A stretch of DNA of 64,000 bases from CAZEQJ01 sp964514385. GTDB taxonomy: Bacteria; Bacteroidota; Bacteroidia; Cytophagales; Cyclobacteriaceae. The DNA is taken from positions 1-64,000 of the forward strand of contig CAZEQJ010000014.1 in the NCBI GenBank assembly GCA_964514385.1, read 5' to 3'. The notes beneath the pieces are model-generated. The model searched no databases. It worked only from the letters and a program-made list of their open reading frames with translations, and was not told where the DNA came from. How positions within the stretch are numbered: position 1 is the first letter of the stretch; the number at the start of each line of letters is the position of its first letter. Shown here one piece after another: positions 43,520 through 53,010 of this stretch. A program made the position numbers and the translations under genes.

Positions 43520-46435
43520 TTAATTGAAGATTGACTCAATATCTTCTTTAGACAGACTTTTTACGAATTTATCTTCCGTAGATACCAGGCTTTCTGCCAG
43601 CGACAATTTATGCTTCTGCAGTTTTTGTATTTTCTCTTCTACCGTTTCTTTGGTGATAAACCGATAAGTGAAAACATGGCGATTCTGGCCGATCCTGTGG
43701 GCGCGATCCACCGCCTGAGCTTCAATAGCAGGGTTCCACCAGGGATCAAGTAGGAACACATAATCCGCCTGGGTAAGGTTTAAGCCGAGGCCTCCGGCTT
43801 TGAGGCTGATCAGAAATAGTTTTTTGTCAGGATCATGCTGGAAATCCTCTACTTCCTTTTGTCTGTTTTTTGTTGATCCGTCCAGATAGCTATACTGATA
43901 GCCCTTTTGATCCAGATAGGCCCTTACCAGGCCAAGGTGTTTTACAAACTGGCTAAAGATGAGGATTTTATGATCGTCAACAAGGGTGTTTTCAATCATG
44001 TAGGATAGCTCCTCCATCTTGCCTGAGTCGCCCTGATAGGATTCATCCACCATTGCCGGATGGTTGGCGATCTGCCGCAGCTTGGTTAAGCCCTGTAATA
44101 CCATAAACTGCGACTTGTTTATGCCATGACTTTCTATGTGTTCCAGGATGTTGTTGCGGTAATACTCTTTTACCGATTCGTATTCCTTACGTTGTGGCTC
44201 TGTCATTGTGCAGAATTGGATCTGCTCGACCTTTTCGGGAAGCTCAGAAGCTACCTGCATTTTATTTCTCCTGAGGATAAACGGCTTTATCAGCGCAGAC
44301 AGCTTCTCCAGCCTGGTTGTATCTCCTTTCTTTTCAATAGGTATCTGGTAATGCTTTCTGAAAAATTTCTGTGTTCCCAACAAACCCGGATTGATGAATG
44401 ACATTTGCGACCACAGGTCCATTGTGTTGTTTTCAATCGGGGTACCGGAAAGTATCAGTTTATGTTTCGATGCCAGCTCACGGACAGATTTTGATATAAT
44501 ACTCTCGGGGTTTTTGATGGCCTGCGATTCATCGAGTATGATATAGTTGAAGTAATAGTTTTTTATGATGTCGATATCGAGTCGCAGTATACCATAGGAT
44601 GTAATGACCAGGTCGTAATCGTTGAACTGCTCACAGTTTTTATTGCGGTTCGTTCCTGTGTAGGAGAATACCTTCAGTTCGGGTGTAAACTTGGCTGCCT
44701 CCAGTTCCCAGTTGTAAATAAGGGAGGTGGGCATTACCAGCAAGGAAGCCGGGGCGTCTGGTGTTTCGTCATGTACTCCCTGTAGCATCGCCAGTGTTTG
44801 TACAGTTTTACCGAGTCCCATATCATCTGCCAGACAGCCACCAAAGTTATAGCTTCGGAGAAAATGCATCCAGTTAAACCCGGCCTTCTGATAGGGCCGG
44901 AGTTCGCCATGAAACGCAGATGGCAGCAACTGATCTTCAATGGTTTCGAAAGTGCGTAGTTTTTCCAGCTTCCGATCTATGGATACTTTGGCGATGTTGC
45001 CTTCCTTAATTTCATGCACCAGGGCAAGGTGATGTTTCTTTAACGTAACGACGCCTTCCTTTTCACTTGTAAAGGATATCAGGTCGCTGAATTTTTCTAT
45101 CCATGATTCAGGAATTACAGCAATTTCACCGTTTGGCAGGTCAATGTTATAGGATTCGTTGATTATGCTTTTACGCAATACACTGAATGGGATTTCATAT
45201 TCTCCAAATTTTACAATGGCGTGGATATCAAACCAGTCTATATTCTCACGGATATCAAATGAGATCTGTGGCTGTCCTACAAAGTATTTCTTTTTAGCAT
45301 TCGTTTCCTGCCGTAATATATATCCTTCAGCCTTCAGGGTGTCCAGGTTTTCTGAAAGCCAGCTAAAAGCCCGCGTTGCCGGCATATCTGTTCTGCCATT
45401 CTGAATATTCAAGCCGCGTGAGACCAGAAAATTTTTGAGCTGCTTTTCCAGGTCAATGTTTCTGGATACACGGTAAAAATGATAATTGTCACCCTCTTTC
45501 TCCATTCGCACGGTGACGGGTTTATTGCCATTATGGCCAAAGGAAAAGCGGGAATACTGAAACGAAAGGTCAAAAAGTATCCGTTCTTCCGGGCCTTCGT
45601 TAGCGGTATCCTCATCAAAAAGATCTTTCTGAACCGATGCCAGCGATGAAAAAGTAAGTACAGGCTCTGGTGCCGGCTTGAGTGTTTCTATCTCGAAACC
45701 TCGCGCAAAGACATCATGCTGCTCAAGTAGCGCTGTTACAAACTTCTGATAATAGGTTTCTTCTACTTTTTTGGGAATGACAATGAATTTTTTGTTGAGA
45801 AAGGGGGAAAGTTTATTGCCATCCAGTTCCTTTTCAAAATGATATAAATTACCCTTCAGGTATAGCCATGCGGGTTTATGACATATGAGGATGGAGCCAT
45901 TATATTGAAAATCTACTTTTTCGCCATCTTGTTTGATGGTAGGAAAATAATGGGTGTTATCTTCATTTCTGCGAAAATGGAAAAGCACTGTAGCAGGTGC
46001 CTGTTGGACATCAATTTTCTTCCAGGCCGGCTCACCATCGTTGCCCATTTCATAAAGAAGCTTGTCCTTTAGCAGCAATTGCAGGATTTTGGCTCGCCGT
46101 CGCTCGAGGTAATTGTGTATTTCTGTCTGTAATGTTTTATTGTCGCTGCCGAATACCTTTTTGAAAAACTCATCGGGCTTGGTTTTTTTACGTTGAAAAT
46201 GGTAGATCACAGCATCCTGCTGCATGGAGTCCATAAGTTTGATCAATTCCCGGTCTACCTCATCAATACCGGAGCAGAATTCATCTGCATTCGCCGCACT
46301 GATGTTCTGATTCTGCAGTGACAGGTTGCCATGAGCATCGAGTTGTATGGCAAAAGATTCAAACAAATAGCCCAGGTATTCATGCTGATACAATGAATAT
46401 ATAATTCTGAATGGCTGATTTGGAGATACCTGCAT
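43520..46435 (-). CDS. SNF2-family helicase-like ATPase
   Basis: 971 residues. The C-terminal half has the SNF2 motor: Walker A DDMGLGKTVQTLAML, DESQ box (ILDESQAIKN), SGTPIENN, LILRRNKMQV-type linker region, and LDPWWNPAIEAQAVDRAHRI with Gly-Gln. The N-terminal 500 residues are an SNF2-N-like region without a SWIM zinc motif that I can see. Such ATPases translocate on double-stranded DNA and remodel protein-DNA complexes. It lies head-to-tail with the permease gene (stop 46436), so they form one transcript with rbfA. Confidence 0.92.
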   Translation of the reverse strand: MQVSPNQPFRIIYSLYQHEYLGYLFESFAIQLDAHGNLSLQNQNISAANADEFCSGIDEVDRELIKLMDSMQQDAVIYHFQRKKTKPDEFFKKVFGSDNKTLQTEIHNYLERRRAKILQLLLKDKLLYEMGNDGEPAWKKIDVQQAPATVLFHFRRNEDNTHYFPTIKQDGEKVDFQYNGSILICHKPAWLYLKGNLYHFEKELDGNKLSPFLNKKFIVIPKKVEETYYQKFVTALLEQHDVFARGFEIETLKPAPEPVLTFSSLASVQKDLFDEDTANEGPEERILFDLSFQYSRFSFGHNGNKPVTVRMEKEGDNYHFYRVSRNIDLEKQLKNFLVSRGLNIQNGRTDMPATRAFSWLSENLDTLKAEGYILRQETNAKKKYFVGQPQISFDIRENIDWFDIHAIVKFGEYEIPFSVLRKSIINESYNIDLPNGEIAVIPESWIEKFSDLISFTSEKEGVVTLKKHHLALVHEIKEGNIAKVSIDRKLEKLRTFETIEDQLLPSAFHGELRPYQKAGFNWMHFLRSYNFGGCLADDMGLGKTVQTLAMLQGVHDETPDAPASLLVMPTSLIYNWELEAAKFTPELKVFSYTGTNRNKNCEQFNDYDLVITSYGILRLDIDIIKNYYFNYIILDESQAIKNPESIISKSVRELASKHKLILSGTPIENNTMDLWSQMSFINPGLLGTQKFFRKHYQIPIEKKGDTTRLEKLSALIKPFILRRNKMQVASELPEKVEQIQFCTMTEPQRKEYESVKEYYRNNILEHIESHGINKSQFMVLQGLTKLRQIANHPAMVDESYQGDSGKMEELSYMIENTLVDDHKILIFSQFVKHLGLVRAYLDQKGYQYSYLDGSTKNRQKEVEDFQHDPDKKLFLISLKAGGLGLNLTQADYVFLLDPWWNPAIEAQAVDRAHRIGQNRHVFTYRFITKETVEEKIQKLQKHKLSLAESLVSTEDKFVKSLSKEDIESIFN

Positions 46436-47653
46436 TTACTTAGTGGTGTTAAATTGATCTCTGGCGGCAACGCTGGCAGGATATAGTGTAATGATCAGGG
46501 TAATGAAAATGACGCTTGACAGAATGAGTACCAGGTCACCTGTAGCAACCTGAATCGGATATACATTCATGACAGCGCTGGATGTGCCCATCGTCAGGAT
46601 GCCGAATCTATCCTGAAGCCAGCAAAAAATCAGACCCAGCAGCAGTCCGATAAATGCACCTCCAACCGACATGATCGCTCCTTCAAAAATGATGATTTTC
46701 TTCAGAGAGCTTCGGGTTATTCCGAGTGCCTGCAGAATGGCTATATCCTTTTTTTTGTCTATCACCAGCATGGATAATGAAAAGAAAATGTTAATTGAAG
46801 CAATGAGCAAGATAACGGATAGACCTAAAAAACTAAAGAACTTTTCGATTTTAACGATCTTGAAGAGGGTGCCGTGTTGCTGATCGCTGTTTAATACATT
46901 AAAATCGGAGCCCAAATGCTGCTGAATGGATTGCTGTATTTTTTCAATATCAGCCCCGGTGGTAAGTAAGATGTCGAGTGAAGTGTATTTTTCCGGAATG
47001 TTGAAGAGTTTTCTGGCCCATCCAATTGGTACAAACATATACTCTTCATCGAATTGCTTTTCCACTGCAAAGACTCCACCTGGAATGATCACCTGCTGAC
47101 TGAATCGTGGCACAATGGACATAGGGCTGACACTCAGCGGATAAAATGCGCGAATTGCGTAAAATGCATCATTATTGGGAATACCCAGTGTGTACTGCAC
47201 ACCCTGACCAATGATCGTGTAGGGAATACTATCTCGGTAAAGATCGGCGCTACCGGAAACAAGGTGCCGTATCCAGTCCTGTGTATTGGCAGAAGAGGCC
47301 TCCATGCCCTTGATGGTGACTACCGCATCGTTATCTTTATACTGCACATAGGCCTGTTCTTCCAGTACTTCCGATATGCCCCTTACACCGTCAATATTCA
47401 GGATTTCCTGTCGCTGACTATCTGACAATAGAAAATAAGGTTGTCGGGAATGGGATATCTCAAGAGGAGCATCAAAGGACTGGAATAAGGAACGTATAAG
47501 ACCATCAAGGCCATTAAAAAGACTCATTACAATTACCATGACCATGGTGCCGCCTGCGATACAAATGACACTGATAATGGAAATGATATTGATAAAACTT
47601 CGCTTCTTTTTTGACCAGAAGTACTTCCTAGCAATGAAAAAGGGTAAGTTCAT
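46436..47653 (-). CDS. LolC/LolE-type ABC transporter permease
   Basis: 405 residues. An N-terminal membrane helix (about 20-45), a large periplasmic MacB-PCD-like domain (about 60-260) and three further helices (about 275-395, e.g. FFSFLGLSVILLIASINIFF, then AIMSVGGAFIGLLLGLIFCW) are the FtsX/LolE layout. It is expected to help extract lipoproteins for outer-membrane sorting; the ATPase partner is not in this window. The start is 3 bases inside the rbfA stop region (overlap ATGA-like), so it is coupled to it. Confidence 0.88.
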   Translation of the reverse strand: MNLPFFIARKYFWSKKKRSFINIISIISVICIAGGTMVMVIVMSLFNGLDGLIRSLFQSFDAPLEISHSRQPYFLLSDSQRQEILNIDGVRGISEVLEEQAYVQYKDNDAVVTIKGMEASSANTQDWIRHLVSGSADLYRDSIPYTIIGQGVQYTLGIPNNDAFYAIRAFYPLSVSPMSIVPRFSQQVIIPGGVFAVEKQFDEEYMFVPIGWARKLFNIPEKYTSLDILLTTGADIEKIQQSIQQHLGSDFNVLNSDQQHGTLFKIVKIEKFFSFLGLSVILLIASINIFFSLSMLVIDKKKDIAILQALGITRSSLKKIIIFEGAIMSVGGAFIGLLLGLIFCWLQDRFGILTMGTSSAVMNVYPIQVATGDLVLILSSVIFITLIITLYPASVAARDQFNTTK

Positions 47654-48018
47654 TCGTCATTATCTTCTTTAGGAATGTCCAGGTTTTTCAGTATATCATT
47701 TATGCGCTGGGCGTGCTCCTGGCCTTCATCAAGATAGAATTGCAACTCCGGAATTTTTCGCACCTGCTTGCCAATCCGATTACCCAGTATTTTTCGTATT
47801 TCCGGTTTCCTTTCCATGATCATATCGAAGGCCTGATCTCTACCTTGCTTCTGCAACAGACTCAGCCATATTTTTGCTATGCCCAGATCGGGTGATACGG
47901 TGACATCTGTAACGGAAATAAACAGCGAGCCAAACATGTTTTTGGTGTCCTGCTGAAAAATTTCACTCATCTCACGCTGAATAAGTTTTGAAACCTTATG
48001 TTGTCTTCTGTTATCCAT
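47650..48018 (-). CDS. rbfA: 30S ribosome-binding factor A
   Basis: 122 residues from the ATG at 48018 (MDNRRQHKVSKLIQREMSEI); an earlier ATG at 48036 adds six non-conserved residues. The KH-like fold is shown by VTVSPDLGIAKIWLSLL and IGKQVRKIPELQFYLDEG, the latter diagnostic for RbfA. It helps 16S rRNA 5' end processing during 30S assembly, notably in the cold. It overlaps the permease start by 4 bases. Confidence 0.94.
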   Translation of the reverse strand: MDNRRQHKVSKLIQREMSEIFQQDTKNMFGSLFISVTDVTVSPDLGIAKIWLSLLQKQGRDQAFDMIMERKPEIRKILGNRIGKQVRKIPELQFYLDEGQEHAQRINDILKNLDIPKEDNDE

Positions 48019-48098
48019 AATTATGATCAAATGCAAAGGTGCATTATTAATGTTATTTTTCGATTATTGCAAAGTATAAGTTCTAACCAAATTACGAT

Positions 48099-49472
48099 TT
48101 GTTTTCATTTTTCAGGATCAATGATCCATACAGACAGTTGTTTATCCTGCTCCTGCTCATACTGATCAGGATTCCTTATCTTTTTGGAGCACAGACGCCG
48201 CTGCTGGAGGAACTACACTGGATTGCTATTGGCAATGCGATGTCGTGGGACTCCTTCCTTTACAGCGACCTGATAGATGATACGGCAGCAGGTAGTGCCT
48301 TTGTTTACTGGTTTATCGATATTATTTTTGGAAGATGCCTTCTGGCCTATCACTGGATCGCTACATTCCTGATATTTGTTCAGGCCGTTATTTTCAACGT
48401 ACTGCTAATACAAAATAAAGCCGTTTCAGAAAACACCTACACTTTCGGGTTACTATATGTCGTATTCACTGCTGTGGTACCGGATTTATGTACATTGTCA
48501 CCGCCTCTGTTAAGTTTTACCTTTATTTTGCTCGCACTCCGAAATATTTACCTGCGTATGGACCGGGTACTAAGTGATGAAACGATTTTCTTTACCGGCC
48601 TATTTATGGGCTTCGCCTTTATTTTCTATGTTCCGTCTGTTTTTCTCAGCCTGATTCTTTTCCTTTCTATGCTGTTGTTTACCAGCATAATGCAACGCCG
48701 GTTTTTATTAAGCCTGCTGGGGTTTCTTCTACCTGTCATTTCCTTATTCTTTTTTTACCTGGTGGTTGGAGAAAGTGATACATTTTTTGAGCTGTTCCTT
48801 TTATCTGCCTTCTCTTCCCTTGGGCCGGAATATTTCTCCTTCAGGGAAATTATCATTTTGCTGGCAGTTCCGCTTGTCTTTGTTATCGTCAGTATCGTAT
48901 ATGTGATCCGAAAGGTACGGTTTACCAATTATCAGTCACGTATCCTCCAAATACTGAGTTTACTTTTTGCAGGGGCATTATTTACCCTGTTGTTTACCAA
49001 TATTAACATGCCGTATGTATTTATCTTTTTCACAGCAAGTGCTGCTTATTTTACCAATGTGATGCTGCTCTATGTAAAACGGCAATGGGTAACAGAGGTG
49101 GTATTTACGCTCATGGCAGGGGTCTTTATTGCTAATCCATGGATTCATCAGCGACTTGGCCATGATTTCCGGAAAAGCTACAGCCGTGAGGATTTTATAA
49201 GGAAGCCCGAACAGCATGGTATTTTCATTGGTAGTAGCTATGAAAAATATGGAATGCTTAGTGCCTCCGGACCATTCATAAACCCATGGTTGGCCAGAAA
49301 AGAACTACGTTCAATAACGTCAGAGCAGGACCTGGTAAGATTTTATGAAAGCATACAAAAAGCAGACCCGGACATCATTTTCGATGAGGAAAACCAGATC
49401 CAGACTTTGTTTGAAAAAATTCCGCTCCTTACCGAAGAGTATAACATTCGCGACGGTATAATTACGAAGTGA
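48099..49472 (+). CDS. Polytopic membrane protein, possibly DUF6427-like
   Basis: 457 residues from a TTG start at 48099; a stop lies in frame just upstream and the conserved-looking opening FSFFRINDPYRQLFILLLLI begins here. About ten hydrophobic segments spread over residues 10-370, then a soluble C-terminal tail (about 375-457). The opening and layout resemble the DUF6427 membrane proteins of Bacteroidota, but the match is from memory. Function unknown. The end overlaps the convergent tatC by 11 bases. Confidence 0.6.
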   Translation: MFSFFRINDPYRQLFILLLLILIRIPYLFGAQTPLLEELHWIAIGNAMSWDSFLYSDLIDDTAAGSAFVYWFIDIIFGRCLLAYHWIATFLIFVQAVIFNVLLIQNKAVSENTYTFGLLYVVFTAVVPDLCTLSPPLLSFTFILLALRNIYLRMDRVLSDETIFFTGLFMGFAFIFYVPSVFLSLILFLSMLLFTSIMQRRFLLSLLGFLLPVISLFFFYLVVGESDTFFELFLLSAFSSLGPEYFSFREIIILLAVPLVFVIVSIVYVIRKVRFTNYQSRILQILSLLFAGALFTLLFTNINMPYVFIFFTASAAYFTNVMLLYVKRQWVTEVVFTLMAGVFIANPWIHQRLGHDFRKSYSREDFIRKPEQHGIFIGSSYEKYGMLSASGPFINPWLARKELRSITSEQDLVRFYESIQKADPDIIFDEENQIQTLFEKIPLLTEEYNIRDGIITK

Positions 49473-50271
49473 TCTGCTTTCTTCGCTCTGCCCGCTGAAT
49501 GCGTGCGGAGATCATGATCGAAATTTCGTAGAGCAGGGCCAGCGGAATTGCAATCAGGATCTGACTGAATATATCCGGGGGCGTAATGATGGCAGATAGG
49601 ATGAGTATCGCCATGATCGCATGCCTGCGATATGTTCGCATCAACCCTGGCGTAACGATACCCGCTTTGGTAGTGAAATATACGACCACAGGCAATTGAA
49701 ATAGCAGAGCACAGGCCAGCACCAGTGTAGAAACGGTGCCTATATAGGAAATTATATCAAATTCATTCATTACGCTGGGGTCAATCTGGTAATTAGACAG
49801 AAAGTTTATGGATATCGGCACCACAATAAAATAGCCAAACATCACCCCCAGAAAGAAAAGAAAGCTGACACTCACAGTAGCTCCCCTCGACAGTCGTCGC
49901 TCCCGCGGCAGCAGCCCCGGTCTTATAAATCGCCATATTTCCCAGAAGGTGTAAGGAAATGCAACAATAAGCCCTATCACAAATGAACTTGTGATATGCA
50001 TAGTAAACTGACCTGTCATCTTACGACTTTGAATGATGAAGGGGAGTTCCTTTACACAAAGAATATTGGTGGTGAATATTTCATCCAACCGGCACAACTG
50101 CCTGAATGTCCAGAAATCTGGTCGTGAAGGAGCCAGAATAATCTTGTTGAACACCAGGTCTTTGGATATGAAGGCTAAAGCCGAAAACACAAAGACCGAG
50201 ATGAGGCTACGGATAATATGCCACCTGAGCTCTTCCAGGTGGTCAAGAAATGACATCTCCTTCTCTTCCAC
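49462..50271 (-). CDS. tatC: Sec-independent protein translocase TatC
   Basis: 269 residues. The N-terminal SFLDHLEELRWHIIRSL is the conserved TatC signal-peptide recognition region. Six membrane helices follow, with YTFWEIWRFIRPGLLPRERR (the Phe-x-Arg-Pro loop). It receives twin-arginine preproteins and recruits TatA for folded export. The gene starts 3 bases after glyA, so the two share a transcript. No tatA is visible. Confidence 0.95.
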   Translation of the reverse strand: MEEKEMSFLDHLEELRWHIIRSLISVFVFSALAFISKDLVFNKIILAPSRPDFWTFRQLCRLDEIFTTNILCVKELPFIIQSRKMTGQFTMHITSSFVIGLIVAFPYTFWEIWRFIRPGLLPRERRLSRGATVSVSFLFFLGVMFGYFIVVPISINFLSNYQIDPSVMNEFDIISYIGTVSTLVLACALLFQLPVVVYFTTKAGIVTPGLMRTYRRHAIMAILILSAIITPPDIFSQILIAIPLALLYEISIMISARIQRAERRKQITS

Positions 50272-50274
50272 TAA

Positions 50275-51564
50275 TTATTCAGCAAATAATGGGTATTCTG
50301 ACATCCATCGGTTCACTTCCTCCTTTACTTCCCTGATCACGGTAGTGTTGGTATGGTTTGTTATGACACGGTCGATGAGGTCGGCCAGATGCGTCATACC
50401 TTCGACGCCAATTCCACGCGTAGTAATGGCCGGTGTGCCAATTCTCATACCAGAGGTAATCATGGGTGATTTGTCATCATACGGCACCATGTTTTTGTTG
50501 ATCGTAATATCTGCCTGTATCAGGGCGTCCTCAGCTTCTTTTCCGGATACGCCTTTAGACCTGAGGTCTATGAGCATCAGATGATTATCTGTACCATTAC
50601 TGATGATGTCATAACCTTTTTTGACGAAGGCATCCGCCAGGGCACTCGCATTTTCCTTAACGCGCTGTGTATATTGCCTGAACGAATCCTGTAACGCTTC
50701 ACCAAAAGCTACAGCCTTCGCGGCGATCACGTGTTCCAGCGGCCCCCCTTGTGTACCCGGAAATACTCCTGAATCAAGCAGGGAAGATAGCTTGCGGATT
50801 TTTCCTTTTGAAGTGGTGATACCCATTGGGTTATCAATATCGTGGCGTAGCATGATGAGTCCTCCTCTCGGGCCTCTCAATGTTTTGTGTGTGGTGGTAG
50901 TGACGATGTGGCAATATTCAAGTGGGTCATTCAACAATCCGGTTGCTATAAGTCCGGAAGGATGTGAAATGTCGGCAAGCAGTATAGCACCTACCTTATG
51001 GGCTATTTCTCGGAGTCGCTTATAGTCCCAGTCACGGCTGTAAGCAGATGCTCCACAAATAAGAAGTTTGGGTTTTACCTCTATTGCTTTTTTCTCTACT
51101 TTATCCCAGTCGATAAGTCCTGTATCTTTTTCCACACCATAGAAATGTGGATCATAGATTTTACCAGAGTAGTTGACAGAGGAGCCGTGGGTAAGGTGTC
51201 CTCCGTGGCTGAGATCAAAGCCGAGAATGGCATCACCCGGCTTTAGTACCGCGAGCATCACCGCGGCATTTGCCTGAGCACCTGAGTGGGGCTGTACATT
51301 AGCCCATGAAGCCTTGAATAATGATTTGACACGTTCTATGGCCAGGGTTTCAATTTCGTCTACAAATTCGCAACCCCCGTAATATCTTTTACCCGGCAAC
51401 CCTTCCGCGTATTTGTTGGTCAGTACGGTACCCATTGCCTGCATTACCTGTGGAGAGGCAAAATTTTCCGAAGCAATTAACTCAATGCCGTGTAACTGCC
51501 GCTGATGCTCCTTTTGGATGAGATCAAAGACTTCTGCATCCTGAATGTTCAACACTTCTGCCAT
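50275..51564 (-). CDS. glyA: Serine hydroxymethyltransferase
   Basis: 429 residues. [18 protein letters not shown], then the PLP-binding loop [15 protein letters not shown] with the Schiff-base Lys, and [20 protein letters not shown] are diagnostic. It converts serine and tetrahydrofolate to glycine and methylene-tetrahydrofolate. First gene of a two-gene unit with tatC. TAATTTTG on the minus strand at 51581-51588 is its likely -7 box. Confidence 0.97.
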   Translation of the reverse strand: MAEVLNIQDAEVFDLIQKEHQRQLHGIELIASENFASPQVMQAMGTVLTNKYAEGLPGKRYYGGCEFVDEIETLAIERVKSLFKASWANVQPHSGAQANAAVMLAVLKPGDAILGFDLSHGGHLTHGSSVNYSGKIYDPHFYGVEKDTGLIDWDKVEKKAIEVKPKLLICGASAYSRDWDYKRLREIAHKVGAILLADISHPSGLIATGLLNDPLEYCHIVTTTTHKTLRGPRGGLIMLRHDIDNPMGITTSKGKIRKLSSLLDSGVFPGTQGGPLEHVIAAKAVAFGEALQDSFRQYTQRVKENASALADAFVKKGYDIISNGTDNHLMLIDLRSKGVSGKEAEDALIQADITINKNMVPYDDKSPMITSGMRIGTPAITTRGIGVEGMTHLADLIDRVITNHTNTTVIREVKEEVNRWMSEYPLFAE

Positions 51565-51580
51565 AATGGTGATTTTGGGT

Positions 51581-51588
51581 CAAAATTA
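51581..51588 (-). promoter_or_regulatory. -7 box of glyA-tatC
   Basis: On the minus strand the bases read TAATTTTG (TAnnTTTG), 17 bases upstream of the glyA start. No clear -33 element was seen. Confidence 0.35.
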
Positions 51589-51698
51589 ACTGAGATTCTC
51601 AAGAATACCTAAGCTTTTCAATGCATACAATATTCTTGGAATTATTATATCTTTTTAGTTTTTAATATCGTAATTAAGTATATTGATACTCAATCAAT

Positions 51699-51706
51699 TA
51701 TATTTG
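51699..51706 (+). promoter_or_regulatory. -7 box of the small ORF-pheA unit
   Basis: TATATTTG fits TAnnTTTG exactly and lies 20 bases upstream of the small ORF start at 51727, so transcription would begin just before that ORF and continue into pheA. Confidence 0.45.
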
Positions 51707-51726
51707 TATAAAGGAAAAGAGAAAAG

Positions 51727-51906
51727 ATGAGAAGCTGGATGAAAAACAAGGAGTTGTTAAAGATTCTGATTGACACCAATCATAAGCTTACCCGTCAGTT
51801 CTGCTTTCAGAACGTAAGAACATCAAATTCTCATGATTCATTCGTTTCCAGCAAAAATCTGCCGGAAGTTCCGCTTTTTACCTATCATAATCACTTTTCT
51901 AACTAA
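51727..51906 (+). CDS. Small ORF directly upstream of pheA (possible leader peptide)
   Basis: 59 residues (MRSWMKNKELLKILIDTNHK and on), stop at 51904-51906, only 8 bases before the TTG start of pheA. It has five Phe residues (26, 28, 39, 51, 57), high for its size, but not the consecutive Phe run of classical attenuator leaders. A -7 box sits 20 bases before its ATG. It could be a coupled leader that lets pheA's weak start be used, or a chance ORF. Confidence 0.4.
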   Translation: MRSWMKNKELLKILIDTNHKLTRQFCFQNVRTSNSHDSFVSSKNLPEVPLFTYHNHFSN

Positions 51907-51914
51907 TCAGGCTG

Positions 51915-52979
51915 TTGGATTTACAAAAACTCAGGGAATCTATTGACAATATAGATGACCAGCTTTTAACGCTATTGGTTGACCGAATTGAGCTTGTCAA
52001 GCAGGTGGGTCACCTCAAACAACAGAATAAATCTGCCATTTACCGACCGGAGCGTGAGCAGGAGATTATTGAGCGCCTCAGTAATGCCAACATTGGCTTG
52101 CTGAACAAAAAGGCCATTGAAACTATATTTCTTGAGATATTCGCGGTAAGCCGGAACTTTGAGCTTCCCGAATGGGTCGCTTACCTCGGGCCGGAAGGGA
52201 GTTTTACACATCAGGCGGCAGAGAGTCGCTTCGGCAGCCTGAGTCATTATGTAGAAGTAGGAAATATCAAAGGGGTTTTCAACGCCGTCGCCGCTGAACG
52301 CGCACGATTTGGTGTGGTACCGGTAGAAAATAACCAGGAAGGTGTGGTTGAGGAAACCATTGACCTGCTCGGTCAGAGTGATGTCAAAATCATTGCTGAG
52401 GTACCCATGGATATCCATTTTTCTTTTGCCTCCAATCAGGATGAGATCAGAGAAATTGATAAGATTTTCTCAAAGGATATTGCATTTCGTCAATGTGAAA
52501 ACTTTATACAGAACTATTTTCCCGAGCACATCGAGCTCATTCCTGTTGAAAGCACCAGTAAAGCAGCCCGATTGGCGAAAGAAACACCCGGCAGTGCTGC
52601 TATCTGCTCTTCTGTGGCCGCCCGCATCTTCAAACTGCCTATTCTGTTCCATAATATCGAAGATTCCAGAGATAACATTACGCGCTTTCTCATATTGGCC
52701 AAAGACATGAGAAATCATAACAAAGGGGTTAACAAAACCTCTATTCTTGCCATGCTGTCGCACCGTCCGGGTGCTTTAGCCGAATTTTTACAGGATTTTT
52801 ACCTGGAAGGGATAAACCTGACCAAGATTGATGGAAGGCCGGCAAAAGAAGGAAAATCCTTTAACTACAACTTTTACATCGATTTTGAAGGTCATATCGA
52901 TGACGAGAAAGTACAAAAGGTAATAAGTAAACACCAGGAACAGTTAAAATGGCTGGGCAGCTATCCCAAACTTTGCTAA
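51915..52979 (+). CDS. pheA: Bifunctional chorismate mutase/prephenate dehydratase (P-protein)
   Basis: 354 residues from TTG 51915 (LQKLRESIDNIDDQLLTLLV). A chorismate mutase domain (1-90) with Arg and Lys ligands is followed by prephenate dehydratase (about 95-270: AYLGPEGSFTHQAA, VPVENNQEGVVEETIDLL, the Thr-Arg-Phe in NITRFLIL). An ACT domain (about 275-354: HRPGALAEFLQDFYLEGINL) binds Phe for feedback inhibition. It converts chorismate to phenylpyruvate. The in-frame stop at 51900 limits the start to TTG 51915 or CTG 51912. Confidence 0.95.
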   Translation: MDLQKLRESIDNIDDQLLTLLVDRIELVKQVGHLKQQNKSAIYRPEREQEIIERLSNANIGLLNKKAIETIFLEIFAVSRNFELPEWVAYLGPEGSFTHQAAESRFGSLSHYVEVGNIKGVFNAVAAERARFGVVPVENNQEGVVEETIDLLGQSDVKIIAEVPMDIHFSFASNQDEIREIDKIFSKDIAFRQCENFIQNYFPEHIELIPVESTSKAARLAKETPGSAAICSSVAARIFKLPILFHNIEDSRDNITRFLILAKDMRNHNKGVNKTSILAMLSHRPGALAEFLQDFYLEGINLTKIDGRPAKEGKSFNYNFYIDFEGHIDDEKVQKVISKHQEQLKWLGSYPKLC

Positions 52980-53010
52980 ACATATGCAAATAACATCCTG
53001 TTAAGCTCAC

